From Jaapia argillacea MUCL 33604 (lineage: Eukaryota > Basidiomycota > Agaricomycetes > Jaapiales > Jaapiaceae), in assembly GCA_000697665.1 (NCBI GenBank), contig KL197711.1, forward strand, positions 735,142 through 799,141: a stretch of 64,000 nt of DNA, given 5' to 3'. The notes under the pieces are model-generated. The model saw nothing but the letters and a program-made list of their open reading frames with translations, was not told the DNA's origin and ran no database searches. Shown here in pieces: positions 44,350-57,476 of this stretch (its first letter is position 1; each line of letters opens with the position of its first letter). The position numbers and the translations under genes were made by a program.

Positions 44350-45218
44350 CACCAGCACGGATTTGAATCTCGACAAGGCAAAACTGTGGTCGTTGTGAAG
44401 TAAAATCCCCGCGCATCGTGAGTTTATTAGGCTTGCCGCGGAAGGATGAGTCAAGGGATTCAAACGTGTGAGACGGGAGGTGATGGACGTCGCTAATTGG
44501 GACCGCATAAATGCTCTTGGTCAGCACTCAGGCAACCCCACTGCTCTCATCACTTCGCGCTCGGTCGTATATAAAGGTTGCGGGAATACCAAATGGTATT
44601 AGAAGTACATGAATGGATGGTACGAGAGCATGTCTGAAGTCAGGACGGATCCTGCATACAAGTCCCGTCAATCAGCCGGGATAATGGGGTTTCGACACTT
44701 TTCATGCGAGAATTTCTAGCACCTGATCACGGACCAAGGCTGGGCATTTCCATCTCAGAATATGGTGATGGTCATGAGAAGGAGCGAGGCAAGATGAATT
44801 CGTCGAGAGCCTCGGCAATTTAGGTGAACAAAGAGGTGAACTCAAAATGACCTCCCATTGGTCAACGTATCTCCAGAGGTTGCACACGACTGTCGAGTAC
44901 CAGAGTTTGATGAGATATCATAGCCCAGGGAAGAATATCTCGCCGAACTTGCAAGGACAAGGCCACAGTGGAATGGTCACAATCGCCGGATCGGGCATCG
45001 GACCACGCGACGGCCATGGCTTTGTCAGCGACCTACCACGGACCGCCAGAAACTTCGAGTTGACCAACACCTCCTCGTCAGCTTGTGCTGCTGGGCGCTT
45101 GCGTGTCCACCAGCTTACGCGTCCCCGACTTTCAATAAAACCCTTCAACTCTGCTACACTCTTTTCTCAGTCTTCCATCCAACCCTCTGCCAGTTCCTTG
45201 CTTTCAATACCCTCGACC
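44350..45218. other. divergent promoter region, phosphatase and AN1 gene
   Basis: An 869-base spacer. The frame of the AN1 gene is open far upstream, to about 44847, but the ATG at 45219 directly before the conserved part is the likely start. No other gene is supported. Confidence 0.4.
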
Positions 45219-46602
45219 ATGTCAAACACTTCTGAACGAGACACCACCCTCCTCTCCATCGGTACTAGGTGTTCCGACTCTCGCTGTGGCTTAGTCGACT
45301 TCCTCCCTTTCAAATGTCAACATTGCTCTCAGAGTTACTGTCAGGAGCATTACTTGCCCGACAAACATAGCTGTGAGAAGTATGATGAAGCCAAGGTCAA
45401 CAGGGTGGCTCCTTCCTGTAAGTACTGGTACTTCGACCTTCGTCAAGTGGGCACTAATAACCCGCGTCTAGGTCCGCTATGCAATACCCCAGTCGCTATT
45501 CCTCCTGGTCAAGATCCCAATATCAGGATGGAGAAACACATCAACACCGAATGTTCCGTCATGACTGGCAAATCTGGCAAGACAAAGTCATCTCCCACTT
45601 GTGATAGAGCGAGGTGTGGGAAGATCTTGTTCGCGCCTATCCGTTGCGATGTACGTCCCTCTTATAACGATTGAAGGGAAAACGGAGGCTGATCAATTAT
45701 GGTAATAGAAATGTGCACATCAGTTTTGCCCGTCCCACCGATTCCCCAAAGACCACAACTGCTCCTCCCTCTCAACACCTTCGACATCGAAACCCTCTGC
45801 TTCGAATTCTTCTACTTCCCTCCCCCCAAATCCTTTGGCTGGAGCTTCGGCAGCTAGCGCAGCAGCAATGGCCGCAATCAAGCGATCCATCGCACCTTCT
45901 CCGTCCACCTCAAGTCCATCTCGCAGACAACCTCAATCTCCAACCACATCGACTTCCGCTTCTGGGTCCGGTTCGCAAGCAAAGTCAGGTCCCAGTAACC
46001 CGTTCTCGGGCATGAAGCAGGACAGGTGAGTAATTCTTGTTGAGATTGTCACAGTATTCGCTCATGACATTGCAGTCTTCCTCGCCTCACCACCACCAAC
46101 GCCTCGACTAAACCTAACCTCGCATCTAATGATAATGATCCTCCTGCTCGTTGTTCGCCCAAATCGCCGACTTCGTCATCATCGGGCAACCCGTTCATCA
46201 ATGCGGCGTCGTTCATCCCCCCTCCGCTCTTTGCTTCTGTTTGATCACACATTCATGACTATCTATTCCCACCTAATTATTTTACCACCTTCATCTCGTT
46301 CATCGAACCCACTTAATGTTCCCTAACTATACTCATTGTATCTATATCCATGTTCGCTTCCTTGTATTTGTAATCTAGACGGGCAAAGGCGGAGAGGGAG
46401 AGTAAGAGGAAGGCGTTGATGGAACGTGCTCGTAAAGGAGTAAGTTCGGCTTGTCTTGCGACTTTGAGGATGGAGGCTGATGATATGATGATTATAGCTG
46501 CTTTCTGAACAAGAGAAGGCTATGCTTGCAGCTGAGGAGGAGGAAGAGAAGAATGGAGGAAGGAAGGAAGATAGGAAGGATAAGGAGTGTGTTGTTATGT
46601 AG
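45219..46602 (+). CDS. AN1-type zinc-finger protein (ZFAND2-like) with CaaX C-terminus
   Basis: Protein with two AN1 zinc fingers, a family that binds the proteasome or Cdc48 under stress. Finger 1: CSDSRCGLVDFLPFKCQHCS, SYCQEHYLPDKHSC. Finger 2: CDRARCGKILFAPIRCD then CAHQFCPSHRFPKDHNC after an intron. The middle is low-complexity Ser/Thr. The last two exons give RRAKAERESKRKALMERARK, LLSEQEKAMLAAEEEEEK and end KECVVM, a CaaX prenylation signal, as in ZFAND2B. An alternative splice at 46026-46075 gives a different end (SLPRLTTTNASTK to FASV) and skips the CaaX. About 270-300 residues. The upstream frame is open to 44847 but lacks relatives. Confidence 0.85.
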
Positions 46603-46951
46603 CGTTGGTATGAGGCGTGGTTGTACCATATTTCTCATCGTTGGATGGACGGTTTGCGGGGACGTGGATTGTATATAATGCACGGAATATTGGAGCAAGT
46701 TATATGACTGCGACACTTGAGAGCTTGACCTTAGGTGCAATTGTTTGGCCTTCGTTTCTGTGGATGAAAATTTGTCGAATTTGCTGGGATCTTGAAGTGC
46801 TGAAATGCTCAGATCGTGAGAAGCTTACAATCGCAATCGCGTGCTCGTCACGTGCGTCGGGGCGAAGAAAAGCTGTGCTCGACAGGATGCCTCGATAATC
46901 TCTTCTTCATCCTCGGACAAAGCTCAAGTCCAAACCACCACCACCACCACC
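46603..46951. other. intergenic: 3' flank of AN1 gene and ADE2 promoter
   Basis: Contains a short (ACC)n run of six units just before the ADE2 start codon (about 46934-46951), which lies in the leader. No gene seen. Confidence 0.5.
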
Positions 46952-48948
46952 ATGGACAAGACAGTAGGAGTTCTAGGTAGGAGTGGGTCCTCCATCTTCG
47001 CTAGATCTCGAAACCGCAACTCATCTCACTAGCGCACAGATGATTTCTCCACCTTCGAAGGTTCTGAAATGAAGGTCCCTCTTAGGCGGAGGCCAATTAG
47101 GTCGTATGCTCGGCGCAGCTGCATCCCTCCTAAACGTCAAAGTCGTAATCCTCGACGTAGGAGATAACGCCCCAGCAAAACAAGTCATCTCTCATCACGC
47201 AACATCCACTCTATCCCACATCGACGGCTCTTTCACCGATCCCGACAAGATTCGTGAACTTGCTTCGCAAGTTGACATACTGACGGTTGAGATCGAACAT
47301 GTCGATGTGAATGTGTTGGAGGAGGTTCAAAAATCTAGGGGCCTCGCTGTTCATCCTGGTCCGTCGACGATTAGGATCATCCAAGACAAATTCCTCCAAA
47401 AAAAGCACTTGTTATCGAAAAGTTTGCCCGTTTCAGAGTTTTTGCAGGTCGATTCGACTGTGGAGTCTATTCACGCCGCCGCTCACACCCTTGGGCTGCC
47501 TCTGATGCTGAAGAGTCGAACCCTCGCTTACGACGGACGAGGAAATTTCGTGCTTCGCGACCTATCACAAGCCCAAGCTGCTTTAGAGTTCCTCAATAAC
47601 AGACCTCTATACGCAGAGAAGTGGGTTCAGTTCATCAAGGAGATTGCAGTCATGGTTGTGCGAAATACTGCGGGGGAGGTTATATCGTATCCTGTGGTGG
47701 AAACCGTTCATAAGGACAATATTTGCCATTTGGTCTTTGCTCCCCTCCGGTCTGCAGATCCCGGTCTTCCTGCTAGGGCTCGTGCAGTTGCAGAAGCTGC
47801 CATTCGATCGTTTGAAGGTGCGGGCGTCTTTGGGGTGGAGATGTTTCTACTCTCGGATGGTAAGTGCATCGTTTCCTGAACAGTGTATGAAGATTCTTGA
47901 CCTGCAGTAGGCACGATATATGTGAACGAAATTGCCCCTCGACCTCACAACTCGGGCCACTACACCATTGAAGCTTGTGAAACCTCCCAATACGAGAACC
48001 ACCTCCGCGCAATTCTCTCTCTCCCCCTCGGCTCTACAGCTCTAAAAGTCCCCTCCTCAGCAATGCTCAACCTTATCGGAGTCTCATCAAACATCGCCGA
48101 CCTCAACCCAGTCCTTAACGCTGCACTCGCCACACCAGGAGCGAGCATACACCTATATGGTAAATCCGAATCTCGAAAAGGGAGAAAAATGGGCCATATC
48201 ACTATCGTAGCTGATTCTGACGCTCAACTCCGCGAACGTCTCCGACCTCTCCTCCAAACCCTCCCCTCCACCGAACCCACCGCCAACGCCAAAGAAGTAA
48301 CTTTATACACCCCTCTGCCCCCTTCTCCCTCCCATTCCCACCCTTTCCCTCTAGTGGGAGTGATAATGGGTTCCGACTCTGACCTCCCTACAATGCGCGC
48401 GGGAGCCGAGATTCTCAACCGATTCAAGATTCCGTATGAGTTGACTATCGTTTCGGCGCATCGGACACCGGATAGGATGGTGGCTTATGCCAAGGGTGCG
48501 ACATCGAGGGGTTTAAGGGTTATTATTGCGGGGGCGGGCGGGGCGGCGCATTTACCGGGGATGGTGGCTGCGTTGACTCCTTTGCCTGTTGTGGGTGTGC
48601 CTGTGAAGGGGAGTTCTTTGGATGGGGTGGATTCGTTGTATAGTATTGTGCAGATGCCTGTATGTCCCCTCGCTTCGTTCGATGTTCCCCTCACTTCGCA
48701 GTTGTCTTTGGGGTTTGCTGACTCGGATTTTGGTTTTTTTGGTGCTGCAGAGGGGTATACCTGTTGCAACAGTTGCAATCAACAACAGCACCAACGCCGC
48801 TTTACTTGCTATCCGGATCTTGGCTGCTGGCATGCCCCACCTTGTCGACGCTATGGAGGCTTATCTGAATAGCTTGGAACACGAGGTTATGAACAAAGTG
48901 GACAAGTTGGGGGACTTGGGGTGGGAGAAATATGAGGTAAAGCGGTGA
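46952..48948 (+). CDS. ADE2: phosphoribosylaminoimidazole carboxylase (ADE2)
   Basis: Bifunctional purine enzyme converting AIR to CAIR. The start is MDKTVGVLG; a first intron of about 114 bases leads to [20 protein letters not shown]. The PurK-type ATP-grasp part has [63 protein letters not shown] and, after a short intron, [18 protein letters not shown]. The PurE part has [76 protein letters not shown] and after the last intron [20 protein letters not shown]. It ends EKYEVKR. Three introns. About 580 residues, the usual fungal length. Loss gives red adenine auxotrophs in yeasts. Confidence 0.96.
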
Positions 48949-50328
48949 TTAGGGGTTGAGGACGTGGTTTGACATGAGAAGAGGTTTATGATTTGTGTAA
49001 GTATCCCACTAGAAGTCAATCAAGATTTATTCGAGATGTCCCTCCGTATGGCTTGTGTGTGTTGCTTATGGCCTACTATTCCGAAAATCTTCGAGTCGGT
49101 GAATTGTATGTCCCTTTTGTCCCTTTTTGGCTGCATGGGTTTTAGCTGACATTTTCTCACCTCCAGAAGGGTATCTAGTCAGTTTGGCATGTCTCCCTCA
49201 CAAACCACCGTAAATTTCAACAAGTGTCATGACATCTGAACCACTGTTTACCCGTCTGCGTTCTGTCCGTCCTTGGCATCCAATCCTGATGCGTCTTTCC
49301 CACTGGGCGGACGCTTCTTGACGAGTATAACCCGTTTGTTAGCCCCTGTATGGGGCCATTCTACTCACCGCGGTCTGTATTTACAGGAGGTCTCATGGGT
49401 TCGGATATCCCAAGCAGTCAACCGAACTTCGCTCCATTACCATAACTTCGCCGGAGCTTCTCGGGGCTCATGGTCAATTCTGATAGCGGATTTGGTGAGA
49501 CACATGGGGACACATGTTGTCCTTCAGCATAAGGACCTTCTCTCCGAATGGCTAGAGCAGTTGCACGGGTCCCGCCAACTGCTCCCAGTCCCACTATTTG
49601 CCCTGATATGACGAAATGCGTCCTATTCCCGTACGAATGTTGGTGTGGATCGGACCACGCCGAACTCATCACGCTGACAAGGTGGTTTTGCGGATGATGA
49701 GGGAGATGGGTCGGCGATATCCTCCACAGAAGACTATCTTGCGAGGCAAGTTTTATCCAACCCTCTCGGTTGACATTTCGCAGTCTCTCTCTCGACAATT
49801 AACGGAACAGATGGAGATTACGAGCCTCTCGGCAGAATGCAATGTGGGGTCTCCGCAGCGGTCAGCCTACATCCTTCCTGACTTCTATCATATGCCCAAG
49901 TTGGATATCCGTTCTCTGGTGGATGTCGTCCTCTAAGAACGTTGTAAAGATAGGCTTGTGATCACATCCGTGGCTATCCACGACCAACTTGAGAACCGAA
50001 CTTTTTCCTCGATGTCGAGAAGGAACCGACGGAAAGTCTTTGTGGACAACTTCGAATTCTTCTCCACCGCTATCTTACGATAATTAATACAAACACGTGT
50101 GGATCGACCACCAGCTACGTGACAGAAATAGACGCCTCAATGGTTCTTCTCTGCGGCATCACAGTATCTCTTTTTGGCGTAATCCTCGATGATGCTACCG
50201 GGTAGCGTGTTTGTTGCGTGGGTTGTAATGCCGGTTTCACACTAGCGGGCGCATGGTCGAGGCTCATATACAGAAATGCGTCGATTCTGTCCGTCCAAGT
50301 GGAGTTGACCATCCTTGTTTCGACCCTC
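48949..50328. other. 1.4 kb region without a recognised gene
   Basis: Open frames occur on both strands between 49273 and 49939, for example plus 49616-49939 (MRPIPVRMLVWIGPRRTHHA) and minus 49798-49418. None could be joined into a known protein, and codons differ from the neighbours by eye. A decayed gene or retroelement piece is possible. No terminal repeats were seen. Confidence 0.35.
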
Positions 50329-51693
50329 ATGCTTGAACAAGCTGTAGCGTATAAACCGCAGGACGGATATCCGTTGTGGATTACAGCCAAACGATACTGG
50401 TTGCCCGCATTCGAAGCGAACACGTCCGATGATGCCTTGACCCTGATTCTGCTGCATTCCACTAGCTTTCACAAGGAAACGTGGGAGCCTACAGTGCAGC
50501 GTCTGTTCCAGCTCGTAACAAATGCCGCTGACACTGGCGGTGGTGGTCTTCCCGTGAAGATTCGAGAGGCTTGGGTCATCGACTGCCCAAACCATGGCGT
50601 TTCCGCCAAGCTGAACGAGGTGGCACTACGTGAGCCAGAATTCTTCGATAATTGTGAGTCTATTCCTACTTGGAAGCGAAAATCTGAGTCTTGAATACCT
50701 GCAGTTACTTGTGAGAAGTACGCTCGGGCGGTCCATCACTTCCTATCGGCAGGACCAGAGCGAGGAGCTCGAGTCGACTTTCGATCGAGGAACCTCTTTG
50801 GCATTGGTCATTCCTTAGGTAGTGTCGCCATGTCGGTCCTTCAGGCTTGTGTGACGCCTTCGCATATACTCACAACGAAGTCACCCAGGACGATACTCCA
50901 ACACCTCAGCCCTCCCATCAAATTCTCAGCCATTATTCTGGTCGAACCTATGCTCAGTCCCGCCGGTCCGGAGTGGTTATATGGCCTACGTTCGAGGTTG
51001 GTAAAGTACGCCTACGAGCGCCGTGATGTCTGGGCTAGTCGAGAGCACGCTTTGGAGAGTTTGAAGAAGGGCAAGAGGACCGAAATATGGCACCCAAAAG
51101 TGCTCGAGCTCTTCGTTGTATGTTGAACCACTCATCCCAGTCTTTAACGTCCTGATTTTACGAAGGAATTTGCTCTACGCTCTCACCCAGGTTCTGACCA
51201 CGAGTTCACCCCATACAACGGCGTCACCCTAGCATGTACCCGCGAACAGGAGGCGGTTCGCAAAATATCCAACTGTTGACCCTTGCGTTGTATTGACTGA
51301 AAGCTCTGTAGGCAATGTATCGGGACGTCGAGGGTCCTACAAAACCTGTAACCGACTTGAACGAAGCTTGCACCCGAATGCCTGTTCACATTGTTTTTGG
51401 GGATGTGAACGATTTTTTGTGAGTCCGTCGCCCCCATCCATTGAGTTGCATCGAACATACCTTCCCATAGGCCAAGGGAAGTGCACGAAGCTGTTGTGGA
51501 CCCTTCGTCTGGACGACGTTTTGCATCGATTACTCGCATCCCGAAAGTGGGACATCTGGTACCACCATTATCTTCGTTGTTAGTTGATATGCCTGACCTA
51601 AACCCGTTGCAGGTACCCCAACAGGCTCCAGAACAGTTGGCAGAGGTCATTTTTCGTTGTTTGACAACTTCGTCGATGCGTAGCAAGCTATGA
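50329..51693 (+). CDS. alpha/beta hydrolase
   Basis: Serine hydrolase of the alpha/beta fold, substrate unknown. It starts MLEQAVAYKPQDGYPLWITA, leading to LTLILLHSTSFHKETWEPTV with the oxyanion-hole HSTSFHKE. REAWVIDCPNHGVSAKL precedes a first intron. The nucleophile elbow is GIGHSLGSVA. Then come FSAIILVEPMLSP, SRLVKYAYERRDVWASREHA and PVHIVFGDVNDFL, and the catalytic His is in RIPKVGHLVPP. The protein ends TTSSMRSKL. Four to six introns. About 370 residues. The Ser and His of the triad are visible and the Asp is probably in FGDVNDF. An upstream in-frame extension exists but the ATG at 50329 is close to the conserved part. Confidence 0.85.
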
Positions 51694-51834
51694 CTTATGC
51701 CCACATCACTGCGCAATGGCAATGATTCGCAAATTCAATATGATACAGCGGTGTGACAGCCAGAGTCGATAGCGAGAAAACAATATCCATATGAGAGAAC
51801 TCAAACTTATCATAGAGGGGGTTCAGCGAGGGGG
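51694..51834. other. 141-base spacer between convergent hydrolase and RAD50
   Basis: Both genes stop here, so their 3' UTRs must be short or overlap. No terminator motif was identified. Confidence 0.5.
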
Positions 51835-54800
51835 CTACCGGAATCGCTGCCGTTCGATGACAGATTTCTGCCTAGAATCCCTTGATACCCGCCTGCGTGG
51901 ATGCATGATAACTCAGTGGCTCTTTCGATGGCAAAACCAATCTTACCAGTAATATTCCATCACGTCACATTGACCGAGTTTGCGAAGGAAGTTCTCGTCA
52001 TGGGTGATTATGATCAACTGGAAGTTCGAGTGATTCTTGCGTTCATTGATTATGCTTGACAACCGTGAGTGCGATGATCCACCATGACCGTCAACGACTT
52101 ACTCCACTAAACTGGCTGCGAGGGCGTCGATATTTTCAATATCGAGGGCATTGGTCGGTTCGTCCAACGCCAGGATGCCACAATTTTGGCCAAAGGAATC
52201 CGACAGGGCCAGTCGGATAATGATAGAAGCCAACATCTTTTGCCCAGCAGAGCAACGACCGCGCATATCCATCTCAACCTGGTCTTTCGTCATTACGACC
52301 TGGTCAAGAATGAGTTCGACCTCCTTCCAAGGAAACGGAGAGTTGACTTACTCGGTAATTATAGGAGGTCCTCTTCGTAGTTCCTCCTTCATTGTCGGAC
52401 CGAATCTTGATTCCATCAATGTCTGAAACAGAGAGAATATGAAAACTGGTCATTCACGGCATCGGCGGTCTGACCTGTGCCCTGATAAGTTTTATTCCAC
52501 AGATGCCGCATTGTGTCGTTGACTTCTTCCATCTTGAGAGAGTGGTACTTCATGATAGCGCTAAATCAGGGAATTAGTGAAAGGGTCAAAGATAAGCCAT
52601 ATTCATTTACTTGTCGAGGGCTTTGGCATATTTCTCTAGGTCGCTGTTCGCCATGTCGGACATCTGGCGAGAACATACACGTCAAGTGTCCGCCGTGGCT
52701 CTTGGATCCAAGTTGCATACCTTGACTTTCACTAGTTGGTCAGTGTACTTCTTATTGACGTTCTTGAATTCCTTCAGGTCAGTTTCGAGAGTCTTCAGTT
52801 GGGATTTGTGAGAGCTCAGCTCGCCACCGATGTGGGCGTACTGATGGTACAATATTCAGAGGGGCCACACAGAAGCTTGATCGAGCGTCTGACCTTGCTC
52901 TGCATGTTTGCTTCTCGCTCTTTCTCTCCCTTGTACTTGTCATCAAACAGTCTTCGGGATTTTGCCGCGGCTTCCATATCGAACGAGTCGATTTCCGCCT
53001 GCGCCTCAGCAATATCTCGGACAAGCCGGCGAATACGGTCATTTTCACGAAGATTTGCCAGAACGGCTGCGCTTTCGCCGAGCTCTTTGTCGATATTGGA
53101 AATCGAATCGCGAACTTCTTCAACGGATTTGACCAGTTCTTGGATGCGAGCTTGGAAACCTTCAATCTTTCCCTCACAATCCATTAAATATCGACCGCGT
53201 TTGTCCCTCACGTATCTAGAGGGGTTTCATAAGCTTTGCAGGATGAGGTCGCGAGTGTCCTCAAACGCACCGATCAACGGCTTTGCTGATGCTTTCCAGC
53301 TTATCAGAGCTCATGTTCAGATCTTGAGAAACTTGTTGAGCGCGGGTGAGTTTCTCGTGAAGGTTCTTCTGATTGAGCTGATGGTCTGATTCCAGCTGAT
53401 CCACAGGGGCTTGAGCTGCAGAGATTTTGTCGTCCATTTCCTGAAAAAATGATAAGAACGGTTGCAACATGACGTCTGTGTGTTACATACCTTCAATCTA
53501 GCCGAAATATGCTCAATTTCCTTTTTCATTCCTTGAGTGCGTGCTTCCAGCCCTTCTTTTTCTCGAAGCTGACTTCTCAGCTCGCTCTCCTCCAATTGCA
53601 TCGAGTGCAAACCACTTTCGTGGCTGCGGAGGGCGGTTTGCTGTCGTTCCTTCTCAGCCATGAGAGTTTGCCGCTCCCTCTCGTTTGCCCGGCTGACTTG
53701 GCGTGAGGGGGGAGAAGCAGTTCGGAGATCGATAAACTCACAGAGAAGTGCTCAGAGAATCGAGTTCTGCTTGAACGTCATCAGGGGTCTTGGTCGAACC
53801 TGTGGACGAAAGGCTATCCTCGATTGCGGCAATTTCACGCCTCAGTCGATCAACGTCTTTCTGATTTCGGGACACATGAGTGGCTTGCTGCTTCATTGTT
53901 GCCAGTTCTCGGAGCTCCCTCTTGACTTCGTTCAATCTTTGCAAGCTCTAGGTGCGTCGCGTCAAGGTAAAGTAGCAAAGGGATTGGGACCGGAATGTCT
54001 CACCGCCTCCACTTTCGCACTCATGGGTGGGACTTCGGCCTCTTGCTCCTTGATCTGTCGCTCTAACTTGGGCAACTCTACGTCTTTCAGGCGATTTCTC
54101 GAGGCTTCTGCAGGTGCGAGGGCTTGAAGCCTTTTAACTTCGGCATCCCATTCGGCCATCTCGTCCCTGTTGTTCGCGATTGACTCGGGTGACGTCTTCT
54201 TCATCTGATCTTTCACCTAGATAATGCAACCAGGTGTCTCTATCAAGAGTTGAAAATAATTATAGAAATTACACACATATTTCTCGAAGGCGGGCATCTC
54301 GTGATCGTCCAGATCTCGGTTGCAAGCCTTGCAGATCTTCTTGGTCTTTCCTGTCTTCAAGAACATGTCCCAGACCTGGCTGGTGGCCGACATCGTACCA
54401 CTCATTCTAGTGAGAGTGAGTGAGGCGTATAAGCATTGGGGACTTTTGTGGACGAAGAGACGACGGCGTACTCCTTACGAAGGTTCAGCTCTTCAGAGGC
54501 CTCCTTCATTGCCTCCTCAACAGATGGATGCAAGTCTAACCCCTCTTTGAGTTTCTTCTCGAGCCCTAAACATCAAAGATCGCGGCTCGATAAAAAGTCA
54601 CTGAGAAGGAATAGAGATGCACTTGCCCTTGAGCTCCTCTTGTTTGGCCTTCAGCTGTGAGTTCAGAGTGGAAAGTGTCGTTTCCGCCTTCTGTAACAGA
54701 CCATTGGCCTCCTGTGAGTCGCCTTCCTGTTCCACATGCTCTCGTTCCTTCTCGCTAATAAAGAGTTTAGCGGGCGAAGGCGAGTCAGTCAACCAAATAA

Positions 54801-56952
54801 CCACCTTAGAGCCCGGTCTACTTCTCGCTCCATGGTGTCCGCCTTCGCATCAACACCAGTCAGCTTTCGAAACTTTGCGTTATTCACCTCCAACCTTGAA
54901 TAAAAATTCGTCAGCCACGAGAGAATGCATGTGATGAAGAATGAAATCAAGACGACTGACACGTTCTTGACATCAGTTTCCTTTGTTTTCATCTCTGTCC
55001 TCTTGATGTCCAACCGGGCTCTGGAATCAGCTTGCAAGCTGAGGGACCTGAGTTCAGCATTCAAGGCCTCTCTCTGGTCCTCCAGTGTGCGAGCATTCTT
55101 CGACTTTTCAGACATGCGCTCGTCATAGTTTGCTGCCCTGATCTCCTGCCTGAGTTTCTCCAAGCGAGACTTCTTCTCCTCGATATCTCCAATCACAGTC
55201 CGAAGCTTTCCGGCGAGTGATTGGGAGGCGTCTAGAATAGACTCATTGCTGCTAATTGATGATTGAAGGCTCGACTAGGCAGAAGAACTTAGACGAGAGT
55301 TAGCAAGTAACAAAAAGCAGGGGCATACAATCTGATTTCGGAAGGACGATTTCTCTTGCTTGAGACGCTCAACCTCGGCTACCAACTGTTTCGACTTGAT
55401 CTGATATTCTTTGTTCTGAGAGGCCACTTCGCTCTGAGAACGGTTTTAGCGTTATTTTCGGCCAGATTGTGGAGGTCGAATATCACCTACCTGAAGCTTC
55501 TCAGTTTCCGACGCCTTTTGCCTGACCAGATCTTCCAATCGAGATATAAAGTCCGCGACCTTCTCTTTCTCCAAAGGAGAGTGATCATATCCTTTCATCT
55601 GATACTTTCCAGCAATGGTGCGGATCAGCTCTTCACGGTCCGACACGCGTTGCTCATGTGCCTGGGTACAACCAAATCATTAGCTGTTATAAGAATTAGT
55701 GCTGGAGAGTCGCAACCTTCTGTTCGGCAGACAAACGCCCGTGCTCATTCACAAGGTCGACATGCGACTTTCGAGCAGACCTCAAATCATCCTCTAGGTC
55801 TTGCCTTGTCGATTCTTCTTGTCGCCGCTTCTGCTTTTGCACGCCTAGATGCTTCTCAAAGTTCGCAAGTCGCTCCTTCAGTTGATCGTCAGTACCTGAG
55901 AAACCACGTCAATGAAAATGTCGCAAGGAAGGGAATATGGGGTCCAACCTTCAAACTCCTGGCAGTTTTCTCTCGCCTCCTCCAGGTCCTTGTTAAATCG
56001 TGCTTTGGTTTCTTCCAACGATCCGATTTTGGCATACATCTCTCGGAACTTGGTAGCGCCATCATAAAACTTCTTGTTCGCGACCACCAGCTCTTCGTAT
56101 GCCCTCTTCGTCTCTTCATACTCAATTTCTTTCGAAGCAATAGTTGAGTTGAGGTCAGAAATACGACTCTTGAGTTTGTCCGCATGAGCCTTCTCCCTGG
56201 AGAGAGACTCTAGTCTCTCCTTCTCAGCCTTCAACTCGGCGACTCGGTCCTTACGGAGAGATTTGATTGCGTCTAGCGCCTTGGTGTATCTGAATGCAAG
56301 CATAAGCCGATATAGACAAAAAAGAGCTTCTTATACTACCTTGTGGCCTCGAAAATGTCGTCAAACTTCTTCTTCAATACTGAAGGCTCCGCCAAGGGCC
56401 AATAGGAGTCTTCTTGATGGCAGAATATGACATTCTCGAGGACGGACTTTGATACTCCTAGCAAGTGAGGAATCTCCGTATCTATCTCTGCACACTTCGT
56501 CGAGATCACACCTCTCTGATAATGTTCAGTCAGCATCTCCAAACATCGTGCCACTGTCGACTCACCTTCCCTCCCTTGTCCGTGTTACCGTCTGCTAGAG
56601 CGAGAATGCTTTCCAATGTCTTCATAGTCATAGCATTGTTCTTCTTCATCGTAACAGACAGATTGCGGACAGCCAACATCCGCTGTCCATTGGCTGCGTG
56701 AAACCGTAGCTTGACTTGAGCCTTGACTTCCTTCTCGTTCGCCATCTTGGGGTCATGAACGAAGGCACCTCCTCGAGTGTTTGGCGGTTGATCGCCAGTC
56801 GTAGCATACTTCAAGCACTCGATTACAGTCGTCTTGCCTGATCCATTTGGACCCACGATAACCGTCACGGGAGTGAAGAACTCGATGACAGAGATTTGTT
56901 TGTCGTCGAAGGAACGAATGCCACGAATGGCAAGTTTGTTGAGACAGGCCAT
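51835..56952 (-). CDS. RAD50: RAD50, ATPase subunit of the MRN/MRX repair complex
   Basis: SMC-like ATPase of the Mre11 complex for double-strand break ends and telomeres. The N-terminus [20 protein letters not shown] holds the lobe-I Walker [20 protein letters not shown]-loop region ([14 protein letters not shown]) and a long coiled coil follow. The zinc hook is [14 protein letters not shown] with CxxC. The C-lobe has the signature [20 protein letters not shown] and Walker [18 protein letters not shown]. The last exon, after an intron inside the Trp codon, gives [19 protein letters not shown], the standard end. Stop at 51835-51837. Around twenty introns, most of them about 50-60 bases. The product is about 1,300 residues, as in fungi. 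Confidence 0.95.
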
Positions 56953-57476
56953 TTCAGTGTGGGAAACAAGCTAGGAGCTGTACGATTCGTCTAGCACCAC
57001 GCCGGGTGCTTTGTGTCAGTTGTCGACCCTTGGTGTCGCCGGGACCGACGCGCCCATTGTCACGAGCACGCGTTGATTCAGACGTGACGTGACATCCGGT
57101 CACACTCCCTGTGAGTCAGTGATTCAAAAGTGTCTCAAAGTGTGCCAGCAAGAGATAAATTCCACTGGAAATGAATATGTGATAGACATCCTCCACGGTG
57201 CTACGGAGCTTATAACCGACCTCCATTCAAACGTATGCACACAAAACCTCCATACGGAGAGTGACTCAACCACTCCAGTGATCACGTAGTACTTGTCGAA
57301 ATGAAGGGCAGAAGGGAGGCAAGTGCCGTCTCAGCACGGGGTTTGATTCAATGAGTCATCCCGACCACCAGGGCTTCTATGAGAACGATCAAATCGAATG
57401 ATACAGGATACACGGTCAGGGTCGAGAAGTTTGAGAGGCGTGGCCATGTTACCCACCTCCGTCGCCTTGCGAAGAC
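56953..57476. other. intergenic: RAD50 promoter and 3' flank of F-box gene
   Basis: No gene recognised. CpG-rich stretch near 57030-57080. Not a tRNA by eye. Confidence 0.4.

Noticed and set aside
44847-45218. Upstream in-frame extension of the AN1 gene
   Set aside because: No conserved motif, and the ATG at 45219 directly precedes the first zinc finger as in homologues; probably 5' UTR.
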